In this document: piece by piece, positions 25,638-35,348 of the stretch
How the letters are laid out: every line of letters starts with the position of its first letter
Numbering within the stretch: the stretch's first letter is position 1
Assembly (NCBI RefSeq): GCF_001894945.1
Contig: NZ_BCXE01000034.1
Coordinates: 62,001-126,000 of the forward strand
Direction: 5' to 3'
DNA length: 64,000 nucleotides
DNA from: Rhodococcus ruber NBRC 15591
GTDB lineage: Bacteria > Actinomycetota > Actinomycetes > Mycobacteriales > Mycobacteriaceae
The notes under the pieces: model-generated
What the model was told of the DNA's origin: nothing
The model's input: only the letters and a program-made list of their open reading frames with translations
Databases searched by the model: none
Made by a program: the position numbers and the translations under genes

Positions 25638-27335
25638 CTACACGCTCAGCAGCCGCTGCCGGCCGTGTGCGGCGAATTCCTCGTCCAGGGCGGCCTTGTC
25701 GGCCTCGCTCATCGCGGTGTACTCCGGCGCGCCGCGTCCCACCCACCGGTACACGGGCTCGGTGGTGTGCCAGCGCTGCGCCTGCAGCTCGCGCTTGAGG
25801 ACCTTGTTCGAGCCGGTCACCGGCAGGTTCGTCGACACCCGCACGAACCGGGGAATCGCCTTCGACCCGAGATCGGCTTGGCCGGTGAGGAATTCGGCGA
25901 GCTCGGCCGGGTCGAAGTCGGTGAGCGAGGCGACCTCGATCGCCGCCATCACCTGATCGCCCGACCGCGGGTCCGGCACCGCGTAGACACCGGTGGTCAC
26001 GACCTTCGGGTGCCGGCGCAGGACCCGCTCGATCATCAGCGCCGAGGTGTTCTCGCCGTCGACCCGGATCCAGTCGCCCTTGCGGCCCGCGAAGTAGATG
26101 AAGCCGGCCTCGTCGACGTAGCCGAGGTCGCCGGTCCAGTACCACCCGTTGCGGATCCGCTCGGCGTCGGCGACGTCGTTCTTGTAGTAGCCCTCGAAGG
26201 CGCGGGCGCCCTCCTTGTTGATCATCTCGCCGATCGCCTCGTCCGGGTTGAGCACCCGGCCGTGCTCGTCGAGCACCGCGCGGGCACACTCGGCGAACGT
26301 GTCGGGATGCACCACCGCGATCCCGGCGTGCGCGGGCCGGCCGAGCGCGCCCTCCGGCGCCGCCGGATCGAGCCGGACCGAACCGGCGCCCTCGCTCGAG
26401 CCGTACCCCTCGAACAGCACCGCGCCGAACCGGCGCACGAACTCGGCCTTGTCCTCCGGCGAGGCCTCGGTGCCGAAGCCCCGCTCGAGCCGGTTGTCGG
26501 CGTCGTCGGGCTGTTCGGGGGTGGCCATCAGGTAGGCCAGGGCCTTGCCGACGTAGGTGAAGAACGTCGCGCCGAAGAACTTCACGTCGGGCAGGAACCC
26601 GGACGCGGAGAACTTGCGGGTCAGGCACACCGTCGCACCGTTGGCCAGGGCCGGCGCCCACAGCGCCATCAGCGCGTTGCCGTGGAACAGCGGCATGCAG
26701 CAGTAGTCCACGTCGTCGCGGTGGTGCCCGTACTTGGCGGTGTTGGCGTACGCGAGCCGCGACAACCGGCCCTGGGAGCACTTGACGGCCTTGGACCGGC
26801 CGGTGGTGCCGGAGGTGAACAGCAGCAGGAACAGGCTGTCCTCGTCGACGCCGTCGGCGATCGCCGGTTCCACCCGCTCGAGGCGGGCCGCGTAGCCGGG
26901 ATCGTCGATCAGCAGGAAGCGGTCCTCGCCGAGGCCCAGGTCGAGGCCGCGCAGCTTCGCCATCCCGGCGGTGTCGGTGACGATGAGCTGGCAGTCCACG
27001 TACCTGATCTCGGCCTCGAGTTCCGCCGCGCCGCGCGTGGGATTGATGCCGACGACCGTCGCGCCCACCAGCGCGGCCCCGCCGAGCCAGAACAGGAAGT
27101 CCGGGACGTTGTCGAGGAGGATCCCGATGTGGAACGGGCCGTCGCCGCGCAGCGACCGCGCGAGAGCGCCACGCGCGGCGCTCTCGCGCACCACGGCGTC
27201 CCACGTCCAGTCCTGCTCCCGGGTCCGCAGGCCGAGCCGGTCGTCGCCGACGCGGTCGAGCAGCATCTCGGCGATGGTGGCGCGCTGCACGCCCGCTTCC
27301 GTCGCGGCGGTGCCGGGGTTCACGGTGCTCGTCAT
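25638..27335 (-). CDS. Acyl-CoA synthetase (FadD17-like)
   Basis: 565-residue AMP-forming ligase: LFTSGTTGRSKAVKCSQGRL (P-loop), EGYGSSEGAG, YWTGDLGYVDEAGFIYFAGR and the C-terminal TGSNKVLKRELQ lysine motif. It would activate a steroid carboxylate to its CoA ester. ATG 27335 is chosen over an upstream in-frame ATG because GGGA precedes it and homology starts there. Two more CoA-ligase-linked features support side-chain entry in this cluster: a second ligase at 28761 and four dehydrogenase/hydratase sets. Confidence 0.85.
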   Translation of the reverse strand: MTSTVNPGTAATEAGVQRATIAEMLLDRVGDDRLGLRTREQDWTWDAVVRESAARGALARSLRGDGPFHIGILLDNVPDFLFWLGGAALVGATVVGINPTRGAAELEAEIRYVDCQLIVTDTAGMAKLRGLDLGLGEDRFLLIDDPGYAARLERVEPAIADGVDEDSLFLLLFTSGTTGRSKAVKCSQGRLSRLAYANTAKYGHHRDDVDYCCMPLFHGNALMALWAPALANGATVCLTRKFSASGFLPDVKFFGATFFTYVGKALAYLMATPEQPDDADNRLERGFGTEASPEDKAEFVRRFGAVLFEGYGSSEGAGSVRLDPAAPEGALGRPAHAGIAVVHPDTFAECARAVLDEHGRVLNPDEAIGEMINKEGARAFEGYYKNDVADAERIRNGWYWTGDLGYVDEAGFIYFAGRKGDWIRVDGENTSALMIERVLRRHPKVVTTGVYAVPDPRSGDQVMAAIEVASLTDFDPAELAEFLTGQADLGSKAIPRFVRVSTNLPVTGSNKVLKRELQAQRWHTTEPVYRWVGRGAPEYTAMSEADKAALDEEFAAHGRQRLLSV

Positions 27336-27349
27336 CGTCGCGGCTCCCT

Positions 27350-28543
27350 TCACGCCGTCCGGAGCACGCAGTGGGTGCCCCCGTAGATGGCGGTCATGCA
27401 CTTGTTGCAGTGGTTGCACAGCGACGCGGTGGCCGCGTCCTCCTGCATGCGGTTGACGAGGTCCGGGTCGCGCAGCAGCGCCCGCGCGGCGGCGACGAAC
27501 TGGAAGCCCTCGGCCATCGCCTCGTCGATGATCGCCCGGTTGGTGATGCCGCCGAGCAGCACCAGCGGCATCTTCAGCTGCGACCGGAACTGCTTGGCGT
27601 CCTCGAGCAGGTAGCCGTCGCGGTAGGGGTATTCACGCAGGAAGTGCTTGCCCACCAACTGGATTCCCAGCTTCGTCGGCTGCGGCATCACGGCGGCGAA
27701 GTCGCGCAGCGGCGCGTCGCCCTTGAACAGGTACATCGGGTTGAGCAGCGAGCTGCCGGCGGTCAGCTCGAGGGCGTCGAGCGAGCCGTCGGCCTCGAGC
27801 CACTTGGCGACCTGGATCGACTCGTCGAGCCAGAAGCCGCCGGGCACGCCGTCGTCCATGTTGAGCTTGGCGAGGATCGCGATCTTGTCGCCGACGGCGT
27901 CGCGGACGGCGCGGGCGGCCTCCCGCGCGAAGCGGGCGCGGTTCTCCAGCGACCCGCCGTACTCGTCCTTGCGCTTGTTGATCTTCGGGCTCAGGAACGA
28001 GCTGATGAGGTAGTTGTGCCCGAAGTGGATCTCGACGGCGTCGAAGCCGGCCTCGACGGCGCGGCGCGCGGCCTCGGCGTGGCCCTCGGTGATGCGGGCG
28101 ATGTCCGCCTTGGTGGCGGGCTTGCTGAAGTTCTGGGTCGTCATGCGGAAGGCGCGGCTCGGCCCGAGGGCCGGGGTGCCGAGGTACTTCGCAGCGGCGA
28201 CCGGACCGGCGTGGCCGATCTGCGCGGAGACCGCGGCGCCCTCGTTGTGGATCGCGTCGGTGAGCTTGCGCATGCCGGGCCGGGTCTCGTCGGTCCACTG
28301 CAGCTGACCGGGGGCGGTGCGGCCGTCGGGTGCGACGGCGCAGTAGGCGACCGTCGTCATGCCGACGCCGCCGGCGGCGGGCCGGCGGTGGAACTCGATG
28401 AGCTCGTCGGTGACGAGCCCCTTCGGGGTCAGGCCCTCGAACGTGGCCGCCTTGATCACCCGGTTGCGCAGGGTCAGCGGGCCGAGCTTCGCGGGGGCGA
28501 AGGGATCGATCCTTGTCGTCGGGGTATCGAGAAATGTGGACAT
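27350..28543 (-). CDS. NADH:flavin oxidoreductase, Old Yellow Enzyme type (copy 2)
   Basis: 397-residue single-domain FMN ene-reductase-like protein, similar throughout to copy 1 (12032-13303): DPFAPAKLGPLTLRNRVIKA, SAQIGHAGPV, GFDAVEIHFGHNYLISSFLS, INKRKDEYGGSLENR. The C-terminus has CNHCNKCMTAIYGGTHC, a C-x2-C-x2-C-x9-C set. In BaiCD and 2,4-dienoyl-CoA reductase a related cysteine set binds 4Fe-4S, so an iron-sulfur or zinc site is possible although the reductase half is missing. It begins the long minus-strand operon, 68 bp from a cluster operator. Confidence 0.85.
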   Translation of the reverse strand: MSTFLDTPTTRIDPFAPAKLGPLTLRNRVIKAATFEGLTPKGLVTDELIEFHRRPAAGGVGMTTVAYCAVAPDGRTAPGQLQWTDETRPGMRKLTDAIHNEGAAVSAQIGHAGPVAAAKYLGTPALGPSRAFRMTTQNFSKPATKADIARITEGHAEAARRAVEAGFDAVEIHFGHNYLISSFLSPKINKRKDEYGGSLENRARFAREAARAVRDAVGDKIAILAKLNMDDGVPGGFWLDESIQVAKWLEADGSLDALELTAGSSLLNPMYLFKGDAPLRDFAAVMPQPTKLGIQLVGKHFLREYPYRDGYLLEDAKQFRSQLKMPLVLLGGITNRAIIDEAMAEGFQFVAAARALLRDPDLVNRMQEDAATASLCNHCNKCMTAIYGGTHCVLRTA

Positions 28544-28610
28544 GCGGTTGCTCCTCCGGCAGCGATTCTGCGCCGAACGTAGCCCCGGCTGTCGGGTGGA
28601 TCACGGTGAG

Positions 28611-28631
28611 TCCCGCTCAGTGGTAACCACT
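28611..28631. promoter_or_regulatory. Cluster operator with overlapping palindrome
   Basis: TCCCGCTCAGTGGTA (28611-28625) matches 13 of 15 positions of the cluster palindrome. A perfect AGTGGT-A-ACCACT repeat (28619-28631) overlaps its right arm. The pair lies between the divergent ene-reductase-like gene and the acyl-CoA ligase at 28761, so it could control both. Confidence 0.55.
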
Positions 28632-28760
28632 ACCGCACCCACGGCCCGACGTGAGAAATTGCAGTGGCACGCCTCACACGCGGCCGCGGCCAGGGTGAGG
28701 TCACAGGTCTATCGCCGCAGGTGACACGGTATTCACGTGACACGAAGGAAAGGTCCCCGC

Positions 28761-30425
28761 ATGACTGCGTCCGCAGATCCCCGGCTGTACCTCGACGAGG
28801 TCGTCTCCCGCCTGACCGGCCCGGGTGGCCGGTTCGAGATCGTCGAGGAAGAGGTGCTCGGCGCCTCGATGCCGGTGATGAAGAACCGCGGCAAGGCCGT
28901 GGGCGAGCTGCTCGCCGACTCCCTGCGCTGGGGGGACCGCGACTACCTCGTCACCGCCGACCGCCGGCTCTCCTTCGCCGAGCACGCCGCCGCCGCCTAC
29001 TCCCTCGCCCGGGCGCTGCGCAGCGACTACGGCGTCGAGAAGGGCGATCGCGTCGCGATCCTGGCCGCGAACACCCCGGAGTGGGTGATCGCGTTCTGGG
29101 CGAGCCAGACGCTCGGCGCGATCACCGTCGGGCTCAACGGCTGGTGGGTGCCGCGGGAGATCGAGTACGGCCTCGAGCACAGCCGGCCGAAGGTCCTCGT
29201 CGTCGACGCCAAGCGCGCCGAGGCCCTCGCGGACGTCGACACCACCGGGATCACGGTCCTGACGATGGAGGAGGACCTGCCCCGGCTGATCGCGCAGTAC
29301 CCCGGCGCCGAGCCGCCGCGCGTCGACATCGACGAGGACGACCCGTCGGTCATCCTCTACACCAGCGGCACCAGCGGCCGGCCCAAGGGCGCGCTGCACT
29401 CGCACCGCAACCTGCTGGCGGTCGTCGACTACCACCGGTTCAGCGATGCCCTGCTCGCGGCGTTCACCGGCCGGACCTACAGCGACGACGTCCCCAGCGA
29501 CCTGCGGTACCTGCTCACCTCGCCGCTGTTCCACATCGCGAGCCTGCACAACCTGGTGATCCCGCGGCTGGCGACGGGCAGCGCGGTGATCATGCACCAG
29601 GGTTCGTTCGACGTGGACAAGGTGCTGAGCCTGATCGAACGCGAACGCGTCACCAACTGGGGCGCGGTGCCGACGATGGCGTCGCGGCTGCTCGAGCACG
29701 ACAACCTCGACAAGTACGACCTGTCGTCGCTGACGGCGTTCGCACTCGCGTCGGCACCGTCGTCGATCGCATTCAAGGACCGGCTGCGCGAGAAGGTGCC
29801 CTTCGCGCGCGACGCCCTCGTCGACAGCTACGGGCTCACCGAGTGCAGCACCGCCATCGCGGTCGCCAACTCGCAGGACATCGAGGCGTTCCCCGGCACC
29901 CTGGGCCGGCCGATCATCACGGTGAGCCTCGAGATCCGCGATCCGTTCGGCGAATGGCTGCCGGACGGGGTCGAAGGCGAGGTGTGCGTGCGCAGCCCGT
30001 TCGTCATGCTCGGCTACTGGGAGGACGAGGAGGCCACGGCCGCGGTGATCACCCCGGACCGGTGGCTGCGCACCGGTGACTACGGCGTCATCGAGAACGG
30101 CCGGCTGCGCCTGACGGGCCGTCGCTCCGACCTGATCCTGCGCGGCGGCGAGAACGTCTACCCCACCGAGATCGAGCAGACCCTCGACGAGCACCCGGCC
30201 GTGCGCGAGTGCGCCGTGATCGGCGTCCCGCACCCCGACCTCGGTCAGGAGGTGGCGGCGGTCGTCGTCCTCGCCGAGGGGGCGAGCGTGACGGAGGAGG
30301 AGCTGCGCGAGTACGCGGCCGAGCGTCTGTCGTACTTCAAGGTTCCCACCCGCTGGCGGATCACCTCCGACCTGCTGCCCCGCAACGCGACGGGCAAGAC
30401 GGTGCGTCGCGAGGTCAGCATCTAG
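28761..30425 (+). CDS. AMP-forming acyl-CoA synthetase
   Basis: 554 residues. [20 protein letters not shown] (P-loop), [48 protein letters not shown] and the C-terminal [11 protein letters not shown] lysine are all present. It probably activates a steroid or side-chain acid. ATG 28761 follows GAAGGAAAGG. It is the only rightward gene in this stretch and is followed by a strong terminator, so it is a single-gene transcript driven from the shared promoter region. Confidence 0.87.
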   Translation: MTASADPRLYLDEVVSRLTGPGGRFEIVEEEVLGASMPVMKNRGKAVGELLADSLRWGDRDYLVTADRRLSFAEHAAAAYSLARALRSDYGVEKGDRVAILAANTPEWVIAFWASQTLGAITVGLNGWWVPREIEYGLEHSRPKVLVVDAKRAEALADVDTTGITVLTMEEDLPRLIAQYPGAEPPRVDIDEDDPSVILYTSGTSGRPKGALHSHRNLLAVVDYHRFSDALLAAFTGRTYSDDVPSDLRYLLTSPLFHIASLHNLVIPRLATGSAVIMHQGSFDVDKVLSLIERERVTNWGAVPTMASRLLEHDNLDKYDLSSLTAFALASAPSSIAFKDRLREKVPFARDALVDSYGLTECSTAIAVANSQDIEAFPGTLGRPIITVSLEIRDPFGEWLPDGVEGEVCVRSPFVMLGYWEDEEATAAVITPDRWLRTGDYGVIENGRLRLTGRRSDLILRGGENVYPTEIEQTLDEHPAVRECAVIGVPHPDLGQEVAAVVVLAEGASVTEEELREYAAERLSYFKVPTRWRITSDLLPRNATGKTVRREVSI

Positions 30426-30433
30426 TTGCGCGG

Positions 30434-30479
30434 GGCGGTGCTTCTTGCGCGCGTTCTCACGCGCGCGAGAAGCACCGCC
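30434..30479. terminator. Bidirectional hairpin terminator
   Basis: A 21-bp stem with one mismatched position: GGCGGTGCTTCTTGCGCGCG pairs with CGCGCGAGAAGCACCGCC around a short TCTC loop. It separates the acyl-CoA ligase from the convergent transglycosylase gene. Confidence 0.85.
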
Positions 30480-30493
30480 GGTCGCGGATGCGG

Positions 30494-31684
30494 CTACTGC
30501 GACCGGGACACGAACCCGGGGTCCTCGACCGCCAGACGCTGACGCACCGGCTCGGGCATCGTCGAGCACGAATCCGCGCTGGGCCGGTCGTCGGCGTGGT
30601 CGGCGGCCGAATCCTCGATGCCCACCGACGCGACGATGTTCTCCCAGCCGCCCCACCCGGCGAAGCGGGCGGGCAGATCGACGTTGGCGGCACCGTTGAT
30701 GTGGAACGCAGCGCTCGGATACGGCGCGTCCGGTGGCGTGGCGACGCCCCCGCCGGGCAGGCGCACGACGTCCTCCGGATTGGGCAGCATGCCCGCGAGC
30801 TGCATCGCGTGGTACTGGTACATCTCCCAGGGCGCGGTGTCGAAGTAGTACCAGCTGGCCGCGCACACCCCGTACAGGTCGGGACCGAACTGCGCGTAGT
30901 TCAGGTACAGCTCCATGATGCGGGCGTCGGGCAGGGTGCTGCTCAACAGGATCGACGGCACCGTCTCGACGGCCTTGCGGATCGCGCTCTGGTCGGGGGT
31001 GAAGAACATGTTCTTCGCGAGCTGCTGCGGGATCGTCGAGTACGTCTGCTGCGGCTCACCCGTCAGGTGGGCGCGGGCGCGGTCGGCGTAGTCGCCCCAG
31101 TGGAACGCCTGCGCACGAAGACCCATCTGGTCGTCCTCGTGGGCGATCACCGAGGCGACGATGTAGCGGCTGACGTGGTCGAGCGAGACGTACTGGTAGG
31201 TGACCGGGCCGTCGTCGATGCGCATGAACCGCGACGACGCCGGCGTCCACACCCGCAGCGACGCGGTGGCCGTCAGCGCGATCAGCACGAGCGCCGCGAC
31301 CGCTGCGCCGGCCCGCTTCGCCCGCGTCGGCCACGGATTGCGGGGCGGCTGCGCCGGCAGCGGGGGCGGCCCGGGCCGGGCGACGGGCGGCCACGGCGGC
31401 TCGGGGCGACGCACTCCCGCGTACTCGGGTTCGCGACGAGGCTGCGGCTCGGACCGGCGGGGCCACTGCACCGCGGGGCGACGCAGGCGGGACCCCTGCC
31501 CCGCGGGACGACGCAGCCGGCGCAGCTTCGGGCCGCGGTCCTGCGGTTCCCGGCGCACCGGCACCTCGGGGGCCGCCGCCCAGGCGCGGAGGCGGGCGGC
31601 GACACACCGGGTGCACCGGCCGTCGACCCGCCGCTCGAACGGACCCACGATCCGCCCGCACGCTGCGCACCTGCCCGGCCTCAT
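30494..31684 (-). CDS. Membrane-anchored peptidoglycan glycosyltransferase-like protein with N-terminal zinc ribbon
   Basis: 396 residues. Residues 6-27 hold CAACGRIV and CTRC, a probable zinc ribbon; residues about 30-120 are Pro/Arg-rich; a membrane segment (GAAVAALVLIALTATASLRV) follows; then a GT51 domain with the catalytic Glu in IAHEDDQM, and STIPQQLAKNMFF, ARIMELYLNYAQFGPDLYG. That fits a monofunctional transglycosylase acting outside the membrane on lipid II. No transpeptidase domain. Its place inside a steroid cluster is odd; steroid use may be linked to envelope changes, or it is simply a resident gene. Confidence 0.8.
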   Translation of the reverse strand: MRPGRCAACGRIVGPFERRVDGRCTRCVAARLRAWAAAPEVPVRREPQDRGPKLRRLRRPAGQGSRLRRPAVQWPRRSEPQPRREPEYAGVRRPEPPWPPVARPGPPPLPAQPPRNPWPTRAKRAGAAVAALVLIALTATASLRVWTPASSRFMRIDDGPVTYQYVSLDHVSRYIVASVIAHEDDQMGLRAQAFHWGDYADRARAHLTGEPQQTYSTIPQQLAKNMFFTPDQSAIRKAVETVPSILLSSTLPDARIMELYLNYAQFGPDLYGVCAASWYYFDTAPWEMYQYHAMQLAGMLPNPEDVVRLPGGGVATPPDAPYPSAAFHINGAANVDLPARFAGWGGWENIVASVGIEDSAADHADDRPSADSCSTMPEPVRQRLAVEDPGFVSRSQ

Positions 31685-31776
31685 CGTTGTACACGCCTCC
31701 CGCTGGTCACCGACACGACCTCTTCATCTTCGTCGCCGACGGTCACGGGCCGGTCTCGGGGGTCGGGACCGGATGC

Positions 31777-32565
31777 TCAGTCCACCCGCGGCGCCCACTG
31801 GACGCCGTTGATGTGCGCGCCGCCGTCGACGAACAAGGTGTTGCCGGTGAGGTAGCGCGCACCGTCGCTCGCGAGGAACACCGCGACGGGTCCGATGTCG
31901 TCGAGCGAGTCACCGATGCGGCCCATCGGGTTGGCCTGCGCCGACGCCGCCGCCATCTGCGGGTCAGTCTCGGCCACCCGCCGGAACGCCTCGCTCTGCG
32001 CGCCGGGGCAGATCACGTTGCAGCAGATCTGCTTCGGCGCCCATTCCCGCGCCGCGGTGCGGGTGAGGGTGCGCAGCGCCTCCTTGGCGGCGTTGTACTG
32101 CACGGAGTACATGTGCGCGTTGACGCCGTTGAGCGAACACAGGTTGATCACCCGGCCGGTGCCGTGGCGCTCGAGTTCCGGGAGGGCCCGCTGCATCGCC
32201 CAGAACGCCGCCATCACGGCCGTGTCGAACCCGGCACGCAGCTGCTCGTCGGTCATGTTCTCGAACCGGGCGTACCCGGAGCCGCGCCAGGCGTTGTTGA
32301 CGAGGACGTCGAGACGGCCGAACCGTTCGACCGCGGCGTCGACCGCCGCGTGGACCTGGGCCTTGTCGGTGACGTCGGTGCGCACGAAGTGGGCGCGCGC
32401 ACCCCACTCGTCGCGCAGCCACCGGGCGGTGGCATCGCCGGCCTGCTCGTCGATCTCGGCGACGACGACGTCCGCGCCCTCCCGCGCGTACGCCGCGGCG
32501 ATGCCGCGCCCGATGCCCATGCCGGCGCCGGTGATCAGCGCGACACGACCGTCGAGTGCTCCCAT
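31777..32565 (-). CDS. Short-chain dehydrogenase/reductase
   Basis: 262 residues: TGAGMGIGRGIAAAYAREGA, VNNAWRG, CSLNGVNAHM (serine), YNAAKEALRTL (Tyr-Lys) and a C-terminal GNTLFVDGGAHING. Last gene of the minus-strand operon from 38726. It may be the 3-hydroxyacyl-CoA dehydrogenase of the side-chain cycle or act on a ring hydroxyl. Confidence 0.83.
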   Translation of the reverse strand: MGALDGRVALITGAGMGIGRGIAAAYAREGADVVVAEIDEQAGDATARWLRDEWGARAHFVRTDVTDKAQVHAAVDAAVERFGRLDVLVNNAWRGSGYARFENMTDEQLRAGFDTAVMAAFWAMQRALPELERHGTGRVINLCSLNGVNAHMYSVQYNAAKEALRTLTRTAAREWAPKQICCNVICPGAQSEAFRRVAETDPQMAAASAQANPMGRIGDSLDDIGPVAVFLASDGARYLTGNTLFVDGGAHINGVQWAPRVD

Positions 32566-32575
32566 GCGGATTCTC

Positions 32576-33226
32576 CTATCGGGGACGCGGAACCGTCTTG
32601 TCGATGAACAGTCCCTCCACCGAGACGCACAGCTGTCCGTCGGCCGTCGTGATGCTGCCGACGGTGCGGATCTTGCGGCCGTCGACGGAGACGAGCCGGC
32701 CGGTGACGACGAGCGGCTCGAACAGCGGCGTGGGCCGGTGGTAGTTCGTCTCGAGCTTCGCCGTCATCCCGGACTTGCCGCCCCAGGCGTTGGCGACGCC
32801 GAGCACATGGTCGAGGATGAGCGCGGACACCCCGCCGTGGACGCACCCGGGCGGACCCTGGTACGGCATCGTCAGCGTGACCGTGCCCTGCACCGAGCCG
32901 TCCTCGAGGCCCTCGAGGACCAGGGGCGGGGCGATGGCGTTCTCGGGGCCGGTGACCGGGTCGTGCCGGGTGACGCCCTCACCGTTCCACATGTCGATCA
33001 GTCGTTCGGCGACCTCCGGGGCGTGTTCCTCGAGGTGGTCGGCGATGCTGTTCAGTTCCTCCGCGACCCGGTCGAGGTTGGCGTTGCCGCGGTCGGTGCG
33101 CAGCATGGCGTCGACGACGCGGCGCGCGGCGGCGGTCGCCCGGTCCACCGGCGCGTCCTGCGGCGCCGAGGTCAGCACCGTGCCGTGGGCGTGGGTGGCG
33201 GCGGTGGGATGGGTTCCGACCTTCAC
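32576..33226 (-). CDS. PaaI-family hot-dog thioesterase
   Basis: 216 residues with an N-terminal helical part and a C-terminal hot-dog domain: GPPGCVHGGVSALILDHVLG is the PaaI-type active-site segment, TNYHRPTPLFEPLVVTGR the second strand region. It would hydrolyse an acyl-CoA, perhaps freeing CoA from a stalled steroid intermediate. GTG 33226 follows GGAGGTG and overlaps the hydratase stop by 4 bp. Confidence 0.83.
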   Translation of the reverse strand: MKVGTHPTAATHAHGTVLTSAPQDAPVDRATAAARRVVDAMLRTDRGNANLDRVAEELNSIADHLEEHAPEVAERLIDMWNGEGVTRHDPVTGPENAIAPPLVLEGLEDGSVQGTVTLTMPYQGPPGCVHGGVSALILDHVLGVANAWGGKSGMTAKLETNYHRPTPLFEPLVVTGRLVSVDGRKIRTVGSITTADGQLCVSVEGLFIDKTVPRPR

Positions 33227-34095
33227 GGACGCACCTCCATGACGGCGTGGGTGAGGACGGGGGCGCCGTCGCGCTCCGGGCAGGTCGCCAGCAACGTCAG
33301 CCGGTCGCCGTCGTGCCAGACGGCGGTCTCGATGGTCTCGCCCGGGAACAGCGAGCCGGCGAACCGCACCGAGTAGCTCTGCACCCGTGCCGGATCGCCG
33401 TCGAGCAGGCCGTCGACGACGGCCTTGCACACGATCCCGTAGGAGGCCAGACCGTGCAGGATGGGCCGGTCGAAACCGGCGGCCTGCGCGAACGCGGGCT
33501 CGGCGTGCAGCGGGTTCATGTCGCCGCTGAGCCGGTACAGCAGGGCCTGCCGCGTGCCGGTGGGCGAGACGAGGACGGTGTCGGCGTCGCGGTCGGGCAC
33601 CGTGTGCGGCGTCTCCGGGCCGGGTTCGCCGCCGAAGCCGCCCTCGCCGCGGGCCCAGATCTGCATGCCGGTGGTCCACAGCGGCGCACCTTCCGGGGTG
33701 GTCGCCGCCTGTTCGAGCACGATGACGGCGGCCTTGCCCTTGTCCCACACGTGCGCCACGCGCGACGAGATGTGCGCCGTCCCGGAGGCGGGGATGGGGG
33801 CGTGCAGCTGCAGCGACTGCCCGCCGTGCAGGATGCGGCGCAGGTCGATGTCGATGCCGGGCAGGTTCATGCCGGCCGGTTTCAGCGCGCCGGCCGAGAT
33901 GCCCTGGCCGGCCACCATCGCGAACGTCGGCAGCACCCGCAGGTCCTTCTCGTACACCCAGCGCAGCTCGGCCGGGTCGAGTCCGTCGCCGCCGGCGCCG
34001 AGCCCGAGGTGGTACAGCATGACGTCGCGGTCGGTCCAGACCGCTTCGCGCACAGTGGGTTCGGCGGACAGTGCGGTCTTCGGGTCGATGGGCAC
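33223..34095 (-). CDS. Double hot-dog enoyl-CoA hydratase (MaoC/Hsd4B-like)
   Basis: 290 residues; C-terminal domain has the intact hydratase-2 motif SGDMNPLHAEPAFAQAAGF followed by PILHGLASYG. Same family as the gene at 18128-18940 but with the normal Asn. In mycobacteria Hsd4B/ChsH3 hydrates the longer-chain steroid enoyl-CoA, so this copy would follow the fused dehydrogenase upstream. GTG start 34095 after GAAGGAGAAC. Confidence 0.85.
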   Translation of the reverse strand: MPIDPKTALSAEPTVREAVWTDRDVMLYHLGLGAGGDGLDPAELRWVYEKDLRVLPTFAMVAGQGISAGALKPAGMNLPGIDIDLRRILHGGQSLQLHAPIPASGTAHISSRVAHVWDKGKAAVIVLEQAATTPEGAPLWTTGMQIWARGEGGFGGEPGPETPHTVPDRDADTVLVSPTGTRQALLYRLSGDMNPLHAEPAFAQAAGFDRPILHGLASYGIVCKAVVDGLLDGDPARVQSYSVRFAGSLFPGETIETAVWHDGDRLTLLATCPERDGAPVLTHAVMEVRP

Positions 34096-34097
34096 GG

Positions 34098-35348
34098 TCA
34101 GTTCTCCTTCTCGTCCGCGGTTCCGGTGAGGGTTCCGGCCCGGTACAGCGTCACCACGCACGCGCCGCCGAGCCCCAGATTGTGTTGCAGGCCCACGCGG
34201 GCGCCGTCGACCTGACGGCCGCCGGCTTCGCCGCGCAGCTGCCAGGTGAGTTCGGCGCACTGGGCCAGGCCGGTGGCGCCGAGGGGATGGCCCTTGGAGA
34301 GCAGGCCGCCCGACGGGTTGACCACCCACCGGCCGCCGTGGGTGGTGGCACCCGACTCGACGAGCTTGCCGCCCTCGCCGGGGCTGCACAGCCCGAGCCC
34401 CTCGTAGGTGATGATCTCGTTGATGGCGAAGCAGTCGTGCAGTTCGATCACGTCGACGTCGTCGACGGTGAGCCCGGACTCGGCGAACACCCGGGCGGCG
34501 GCCGCTCCCGTCATCGGGGCGCCGACGACGTCGATCATCGAGCGGCTGTCGAACGATTCGCCGGTGTCGGTGGTCAACGCCTGCGCGACGATCTCGACGG
34601 CCCGGTCCTCGAGGCCGTGCTCGCGCACGAAGGCCTCGCTCACCAGGACCGCCGCGCCGGCGCCGTCGGAGGTGGGCGAGCACTGCGAGCGGGTGAGCGG
34701 CGCGTGGATCATCTTGTCGCCCAGCACCTGTTCGAGGGTGTACTCGTCGCGGAACTGCGCGTAGGGGTTGTGCACCGAGTGCCGGTGGTTCTTCACCGCC
34801 ACGGCGGCGATCTGCTCGGCGGTGGTGCCGTAGCGCTCCATGTGCTCGACCGCGGCGTTGCCGAACAGCTGGGCGGTCATCGGGCCGGTGCCCCACTCGT
34901 GCAGGTCGGTCATGACGTTCAGGTGGTGGTCGAGCGTGGTGACCTTCGGCAGTTCGCCGGTGCCGGTCAGGGAGGTGCGGGTCATCTTCTCGAACCCGAC
35001 GGCCAGCGCGACGTCGGCCTGCCCGCCCTGCACCCAGTCCCGCGCCGTCATCAGCGCCGTGGAGCCGGTGGCGCAGTTGTTGTCGACGTTGACGATCGGG
35101 ATGCCGGTCAGTCCCACCTCGTACAGGGCGCGCTGACCGGCGGTGGACGGCTGGAACACGTAACCGACGGCGGCCCGCTGCACCCGCCCGTAGCCGATGC
35201 CGGCGTCGCCGAGGGCCATGTCGACGGCCTCGCGGACCATCTCGGGGTATTCCCGGCCGCTGGTCTCGATCTTCTCGAACTTCGTCATCCCCACGCCGAC
35301 GACGAACACGCGGCGTCCCTGCCGCGCCGACGTCACGGCGGTGCTCAC
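34098..35348 (-). CDS. SCP-x/lipid-transfer-type thiolase
   Basis: 416 residues with full thiolase chemistry: [20 protein letters not shown] (nucleophilic Cys), [20 protein letters not shown] (HDCFxxNE) and [15 protein letters not shown] (His). So it should perform a true beta-keto thiolysis, unlike the Ltp2-like protein. It probably cleaves the C5-side-chain keto-acyl-CoA to the C22 (three-carbon side chain) CoA plus acetyl-CoA. Start GTG 35348 overlaps the fused dehydrogenase by 4 bp. Confidence 0.85.
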   Translation of the reverse strand: MSTAVTSARQGRRVFVVGVGMTKFEKIETSGREYPEMVREAVDMALGDAGIGYGRVQRAAVGYVFQPSTAGQRALYEVGLTGIPIVNVDNNCATGSTALMTARDWVQGGQADVALAVGFEKMTRTSLTGTGELPKVTTLDHHLNVMTDLHEWGTGPMTAQLFGNAAVEHMERYGTTAEQIAAVAVKNHRHSVHNPYAQFRDEYTLEQVLGDKMIHAPLTRSQCSPTSDGAGAAVLVSEAFVREHGLEDRAVEIVAQALTTDTGESFDSRSMIDVVGAPMTGAAAARVFAESGLTVDDVDVIELHDCFAINEIITYEGLGLCSPGEGGKLVESGATTHGGRWVVNPSGGLLSKGHPLGATGLAQCAELTWQLRGEAGGRQVDGARVGLQHNLGLGGACVVTLYRAGTLTGTADEKEN

